From contig NW_003546306.1 of NCBI RefSeq assembly GCF_000090795.2, positions 320,496-344,718 on the forward strand: a stretch of DNA of 24,223 bases. Direction: 5' to 3'. The translations under genes were made by a program, and so were the position numbers. The first letter of the stretch is position 1, and every line of letters begins with the position of its first letter. Source of the DNA: Amphimedon queenslandica (taxonomy: Eukaryota > Porifera > Demospongiae > Haplosclerida > Niphatidae). This document shows positions 19,591 to 24,223 of the stretch, piece after piece. Below the pieces are notes generated by a model, which saw only the letters and a program-made list of their open reading frames with translations, was not told where the DNA came from and ran no database searches.

Positions 19591-19707
19591 TGTTATTACA
19601 CCCATGCTCGTGCAATATCCGATTTACAAGCACTTCACCCTCAGGCCTATGGCCCTCAGGCTTAGTGCTTGTGAATCGGACATTGCACTCGCAGGGGTGT
19701 AATAACA
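19591..19707. repeat. 117-bp hairpin element (fold-back MITE)
   Basis: Arms of about 44 bp start TGTTATTACACCC on each strand and pair with about five mismatches (19591-19634 with 19664-19707). The centre holds a direct repeat CCCTCAGGC...CCCTCAGGC. There is no coding capacity. The GGGTGTAATAA end recurs near 9112, suggesting a dispersed family. Confidence 0.78.
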
Positions 19708-19950
19708 TATACATAATACACATTACCATCTTTTATCTACAATAAGATATTGCAGACGAATCAAGCAATGCAACTGTGTAACAAGAAAGGCCACTATGCT
19801 ACACTATTAAGGTAAGTTATACTAACAATAAGTACACAATACACACTATGATCTTTCGTATACAATTAGAAACTCCTAACACATCGAGCAAAACAACTGT
19901 AAAACAGAAAAGGACACTACATTATTACACTACTAAGGTAGTTTAGACAC
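19708..19950 (-). repeat. further inverted copies of the ~120-bp repeat (two)
   Basis: ATAATACACATTACCATCTT at about 19714 and ACACAATACACACTATGATC at about 19833 mark two units on the minus strand. The hairpin element lies directly to their left. Confidence 0.75.
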
Positions 19951-20719
19951 AAAATCTTACCACAAAAAGTGATGCACTGTGTGACAAGGAATGAAGACAA
20001 AATACCTGACACATTGTCGAATCTTTCATGATGTTGAGGCATCATTCAAAACATTCTTCACCCGCAAATATCTTGACAATTGTTATCATGATAAATATAA
20101 TTTTTTGATTGTGAATTTAAGAACCTGTTTTAAATGTTTTGTCTGTGTTTTTCTAGGTTGGTGGCACCTATCCTAACAAGTAGAAATAAGAGGAAAACAT
20201 ACAATCTGCTTTGTAAGCGTTTAATAGTCTACCTTTGTTCTTTGAGTGCTAACAGGGAATGCACACAATAGCTGGAATAGGTCACTGGCTTTTTCCTTAG
20301 TTGGCTTGATGGCTAGAAGAAAGAGAGAACGAGTCAAACTGCAACAAGAATCTTGAGCGCTCAATACACTACACACATTTTATCGAACGCCTACAAGATA
20401 AGAACCCTCCTGCCACTCTAATAATGACACTGACTGTAAAGCTTACCTTTGTCTTTATCCTAAACAATGATAGAAGGAGAGTTTTAAGTAGCAACACCTT
20501 CAAACAACTTTTTTTTCAACTTGTATGGTCATGTGATCAGTCATGTGATATCATTTGTAACATGGAAAGTAAACGGAAACATTAAAAATTGATTTTACAG
20601 CATTTTCTATACTTCTTGATTGGAACAACGAAATACGAAGGCTTGTAACTCGAGATGGGTGAGCCGCATTGATGTGCAACAATCACCAATCGATAGAGAA
20701 TCGTAAGAGCAATTTTTCG
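19951..20719. other. stretch without a supportable gene
   Basis: Only short frames occur. A direct repeat GTCATGTGAT (20528-20537 and 20540-20549) contains two E-box-like CATGTG cores just before a short ATG frame at about 20561. No protein family is seen. Confidence 0.45.
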
Positions 20720-21164
20720 TCATAATATATTTATCCAAATTTTTTGTGTTAAAGTTGATTTTCTCAGACCACGCCACATATTACTTTTTAAATTGCTTTC
20801 ATTAATAAAAACCAGGGGAATAGTTTCAGAAACCTCAATATCCTTCGTCAAACTTCCTCTACAAGATTGATCAAATACATCAACAGGTATCTGGTTTAAA
20901 TCCTCAGATTGTGATGGGCATCAGGCATCGTAAGTTGACAACAATTTTTAAATTGGAAAGCCAAAGTGCATGTAAAGAAAAACTACATGAAACTAGCACT
21001 GAGACAATTGCTCTCATTGACTCACCAACATGTTGACACCCAATTAGTGACATAACACACGATAATGCTGTAGTCTTTCCACGGCCGAGGTTTCCAGTGA
21101 TGACAACTGATGGGCAGCAAGAAAACTCTTCGATATTGTCATATCCAATTCCTGTGATCAGACC
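20720..21164 (-). pseudogene. P-loop ATPase remnant (two exon-like pieces)
   Basis: Piece 1 is a clean exon on minus, 21164-21026. It is preceded by the acceptor CCACCTCAG and followed by the donor GTGAGT at 21025. It encodes GLITGIGYDNIEEFSCCPSV then VITGNLGRGKTTALSCVMSL, a Walker A loop (GNLGRGKTT) in a beta-strand/loop/helix context. Piece 2 is open from 20920 to 20720: QIPVDVFDQSCRGSLTKDIE then VSETIPLVFINESNL, whose hydrophobic strand ending in Asn could be a sensor-1-like strand. No Walker B motif is seen between them. The 5' part of the gene is not visible upstream. Piece 2 runs through the 32-bp inverted-repeat arm, beyond which coding is doubtful. Function unknown; similar ATPases occur in sponge and cnidarian mobile-element-like proteins (memory, not searched). 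Confidence 0.5.
20749..20780 (-). repeat. 32-bp inverted repeat, right arm
   Basis: On minus it contains GCGTGGTCTGAGAAAATC and pairs with 11971-12002 at 28 of 32 positions. Confidence 0.6.
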
Positions 21165-21425
21165 CTGAGGTGGATGTGGGTCTCAATTGATGATGGAGCC
21201 AGTTAATTAAAATGTGGTGTTTTATCTATCACTGGTTAATTAATATTAATAAAGATTGTGTTAGTTATCAATAATAACTATTATCAGTCAACTAGTCTGC
21301 CGGGCCAGCCCCTTCCTTTAGGGGAAGTGTCTGGAGACAAACCAGGCAAAGTGGTAGCAGACTGGAATGCAATTATAATAGTTTAACAAGTGACAGGAAC
21401 TATGCGCAAGCACATGACAGTCTAC
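21165..21425. other. intergenic, AT-rich left half
   Basis: No frame of note. A short inverted repeat (CCCCTTCC...GGGGAAG, about 21310-21327) is present. Confidence 0.35.
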
Positions 21426-21502
21426 CACGTGAATCAACGTGTGCGTGTTTTCAGTTGGCGCCTCTTCTATTTCTTCTCTCTGCTTTGTGAGCGAGACTTT
21501 TT
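21426..21502 (+). promoter_or_regulatory. likely promoter of the DUF6589-like gene
   Basis: CACGTG (E-box, 21426-21431) and TTGGCGCC (E2F-like, 21455-21462) precede a pyrimidine-rich leader and the ATG at 21503. No TATA box is evident. Assignment by motif and position only. Confidence 0.4.
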
Positions 21503-22919
21503 ATGGCACAGTCTGTGTTGAAAATGAAGTATCCCTGCTTACTTTGTGACAGTGAAACTGTTGCACAAAAGAGGGCGTACTTAAAGAGCTCTGAATCAGA
21601 GCCCTTATTGTCACTGAACAGACTATTACTTTCGAAAAGTTATTCCGAGGAACAAGTATCCAGATGCCTTGCATTACCTGTCATAGTTTGTAAAGGAAGC
21701 TGTCAGAGCACTTGAAGAAGATTCAAGAAAATAAAAGAAATGACTGTACTTGAAACTGAGCTATCTGAAAAAATGTCAATGAAGATACAAGAACAACATG
21801 CAGCCAATACACCCACTAATAGTCCTATAAGATTGGGAAGAGAGGCATTGGCTACACCAGTAAAGGATATTCCCTGTCGTACTGTTGCTATGAAAACTCC
21901 TACTAGTTTTGTAAGTGTTGCATGCAGCTGAAAATTAAATTGATTTCTTTTTATAATTTAGTTTGTAGAGAAAAAAGGAAGTGTCATAGAGCATTTAGAA
22001 TTTCAAGGTCTTTAGTAGCATTGGAAGATCTGTGGAAGAAAGAAAATAAAGTCTATAGTGAACCAAGTTATGAAGGATAGTTTCATGAGAAGAGTAATAG
22101 AAAAAAATGGATTAGTTGCTAAGAAGGAATTGGTATATGCCTGTTCCAAGGAAGGAAAATCTTTTCATGGAAAGAAGTCAGCAGCTGACCTTCATTCATT
22201 TCAGTGGTCTATTTTGGCTGAAGACACCAGAAGGTCATTCCCTACCCTTTCCTCCATTATTGATGCATGTCATTGTTGAAAAAGTACCACCATAAGGTCA
22301 ACTTCATACAGCGTCTTTTGTCTATTTTAATGTATAGAAGTCACTGCCCAAAGCAGGTTAAATCGTGTTAGGTAGTGTATTTGACATTTTTTTGTAATTA
22401 TACACTATAGCTCTATAGAAGATTTCAGAAGATTGGGATATGTTTATCACACAAGAGTACAATTAGATATGTTGATTTGTTACGAAAAAATTTAAATGAA
22501 CCAGTTGGAATATGGAGTAAAGAAATTAGCAGCTCAGTTTGGAAGGTATATACCCATGCACTTACAATACATATAATCACTTATATTTAGGACAATATAG
22601 ATACATCTCCCACTAGTGAATTAGTAATCAATTTACTATCAAGTGAAAATCTGGGAAGTGTCAACGATGAAATGTCTGACGGTTTATCTCCACTAACTAA
22701 AGGTTCGGCATCTGATGAAAGTTCAGAGCTTCCTTCATTTCCAGAGGATATACAGTCGATGATGAACACGAGATATTCTGAGAAAGAAGCAGAGATGGAA
22801 GAAACATCTGCTGATAATGCAGCTGTCAATGCTTTTATCAGGATATACAAACTCATTTAAAACCAAGATTACCACTCTCATTCAAAATTGTTGGTGATAA
22901 TGTTGACAAGACAATTAAG
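21503..22919 (+). pseudogene. DUF6589-like gene, N-terminal exons with splice sites but several frameshifts
   Basis: Exon 1 (21503-21910): MAQSVLKMKYPCLLCDSETV with C12/C15 and later C63/C67 (a possible zinc-binding N-terminus), SKSYSEEQVSRCLALPVIVC, a frameshift near 21715-21735, then TVLETELSEKMSMKIQEQ; the donor is GTAAGT after PTSF. Exon 2 (about 21962-22356): EKRKCHRAFRISRSLVALED, a shift, KSIVNQVMKDSFMRRVIEKN, FQWSILAEDTRRSFPTLSSI, a shift, KKYHHKVNFIQRLLSILMYR, SHCPKQ. Exon 3 (22411-22545): LYRRFQKIGICLSHKSTIRY, VDLLRKNLNEPVGIWSKE; acceptor TATAG, donor GTATAT. Exon 4 (22591-22919): acidic DEMSDGLSPLTKGSASDESS, a shift near 22857, LPLSFKIVGDNVDKTIK, then donor GTAC. VGDNVDK is the family hallmark near the start of DUF6589. 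The C-terminal part is not found downstream. Clean splice sites with indels suggest a young pseudogene or assembly errors. The family is thought to be transposon-associated. Confidence 0.68.
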
Positions 22920-24223
22920 GTACTTTTGGATGAAATTTTAATATTTTTTTAATTGATGCCATTTTATATGAAATAAAAAGTTGTACACCTTGTGCTATTT
23001 TTAAATTTTTACCATACACTGTATATAAGTTATAGATCATTGAACTTTAAATATAAAAAAAAAAAATTCCTGCATAACTTTTCATACTTTATGAACTTAC
23101 TTGTTGCAATTACTAAGCAAATTTATTTCCCTTTTTTCATTGTAGATTCAGTTGCAGTTGAAGCTGATATTCTCATTTGCCTTGTGTACAGTGGCATTTT
23201 TCGGACATGGATTTTAACATATAAACAACTAGCAATATATCATTTTATTGATTGCATGTCATAACACTACTTTTTTCTATTACCTGATGGAGTTTTGTTA
23301 TCATTAATAATTCTGTTCATTTTGTAGTAATTTTTAAAGTACTATTTCAAGAAAGTCAAAGCATTAATGTTTAGCAATGAATATTGTTATTGCACTAATG
23401 AATATATTTACATTAACCATGAATGTCATTAATCTTTTTATGAATATAGTTTAATCTGACGTCATCCTACATGCTAATGCGGAAGTCACATGACTTCTGT
23501 GAGTATATTCATGGCTTTTGGCAGTAAAAGGGGTGGGTGTGCCATGTCACTGAAATAAAGATGGCCGTCTGTCCTGTTTGATTCTCTGTAAGCTCCTCCT
23601 CCTTCAGCTGTACGCGCATAAGGGAAAGCCTCTATCTCGGCATAGATCTCGGCCCCTGGTTCTCTAAAGTACAAGCTAAAGCCACAAATTGAGCAACAAT
23701 GCTTTATACTGACATGGTAGCTATCTTATTGACTTTGATTGTAGATCTAAATGCAAAAGCAGCAGAGAATACTTGTTCCTCAGCAAAGAAGTTTCCAGAA
23801 CCATAAGTTTTGTGATCAAATGCACACTTTATTCCTTTTTAGAACGGAATACACCTGTGAGTTAAGCAACAAACCTTTGATATAAGGGACAAAGTCATTG
23901 TGGAGAGGTCTGACTTTTGAAGACGGTGGTGATTCACTATTTTACTATTCTGACTTGCAACAATATCTTGTTTCAATTAAATCTTTACTATCACTAGTTT
24001 TGCCAGATTAATCATTAAAATTATAACATTAATACTGTTTTATCTGTATAATCATATTACTTTTAAAAATGAGAATCATAAAAAATTGATCATTAAAAGA
24101 AACAACATAAAACAATCAGTAAATAAAAACAAAAAAATGTAGAGCTGTTAACTTTGTACTAGTATTAGTACTCTCAGCCAAGTTTTTACAGACCTATTAA
24201 GGTACACACACATAACTTCAAGT
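22920..24223. other. AT-rich stretch without a supportable gene
   Basis: After the last donor of the DUF6589-like remnant no further exon is recognised. Two open frames (22992-23264 plus, 23486-23674 minus) have no family features. A more GC-rich island lies at 23455-23680 and contains a perfect CRE. The final 300 bases are A/T-rich. Confidence 0.5.
23457..23464. promoter_or_regulatory. CRE palindrome in a GC-richer island
   Basis: TGACGTCA (CREB/ATF consensus) is followed about 20 bp later by an inverted pair GAAGTCA-CA-TGACTTC. No gene with a clear start lies nearby, so its role is unassigned. Confidence 0.35.

Noticed and set aside
22992..23264. 90-codon plus frame after the DUF6589-like remnant
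   Set aside because: AT-driven composition (Phe/Tyr/Lys/Ile), no match to the expected next DUF6589 exon, and no splice support beyond one AG.
23486..23674. 62-codon minus frame in the GC-richer island
   Set aside because: It begins at a non-ATG codon and no domain is recognised; it may be 5' untranslated sequence of an unknown transcript.

Overview
The window reads as metazoan nuclear DNA, most likely from a sponge (demosponge) or another basal invertebrate. It is AT-rich and dense in transposons. Reading frames are broken by short introns with GT...AG borders; one candidate intron is only 43 bp (14757-14799). Protein families match ones common in sponge and cnidarian genomes. I see no bacterial operons, tRNA, rRNA or CRISPR. 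The species call is inference. Family names such as DUF6570, DUF6589 and DUF7869 are given from memory of their conserved motifs, not from a search.

Layout: (1) 1-480, the end of a hAT element (BED zinc finger, minus strand) inserted into a Helitron coding remnant that runs on the minus strand from about 3490 down to 481. (2) 3535-6043, a complete pogo/Fot-like DDE transposon with TIRs and TA target duplications. It has a broken transposase (+) and, convergent to it, a small HIRAN-domain gene (-). (3) 6048-8522, directly abutting, a complete Tigger-like element with a frameshifted transposase (-) and, divergent from it across only 83 bp, an intact 133-aa HIRAN gene (+). (4) 8525-12000, mostly AT-rich non-coding DNA with minus-strand decayed coding pieces that I cannot name. 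(5) 12092-15692, a multi-exon plus-strand pseudogene of a DUF7869-like family, split by an array of ~120-bp repeats. (6) 16145-18555, a 59-bp minisatellite of about 41 units with higher-order structure. (7) 18736-19950, the ~120-bp repeats again but inverted, surrounding a minus-strand first-exon-like coding remnant with a perfect NRF1 palindrome upstream and a 117-bp hairpin element. (8) 20720-21164, minus-strand remnants of a P-loop ATPase. (9) 21503-22919, a plus-strand DUF6589-like gene with recognisable exons and splice sites but several frameshifts. (10) 22920-24223, AT-rich DNA without a supportable gene.

The most interesting signal is that two adjacent, clearly different pogo-superfamily transposons each carry their own small HIRAN gene inside their TIRs. 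HIRAN is a DNA-end/damage-recognition module (HLTF, Rad5), so this may be an accessory transposon system. A second theme is an 8.8-kb block (11971-20780) bounded by a 32-bp inverted repeat, with inverted ~120-bp repeats inside it. Apart from the second HIRAN gene, nearly every coding region carries stops or frameshifts, so this is mainly a graveyard of mobile elements.
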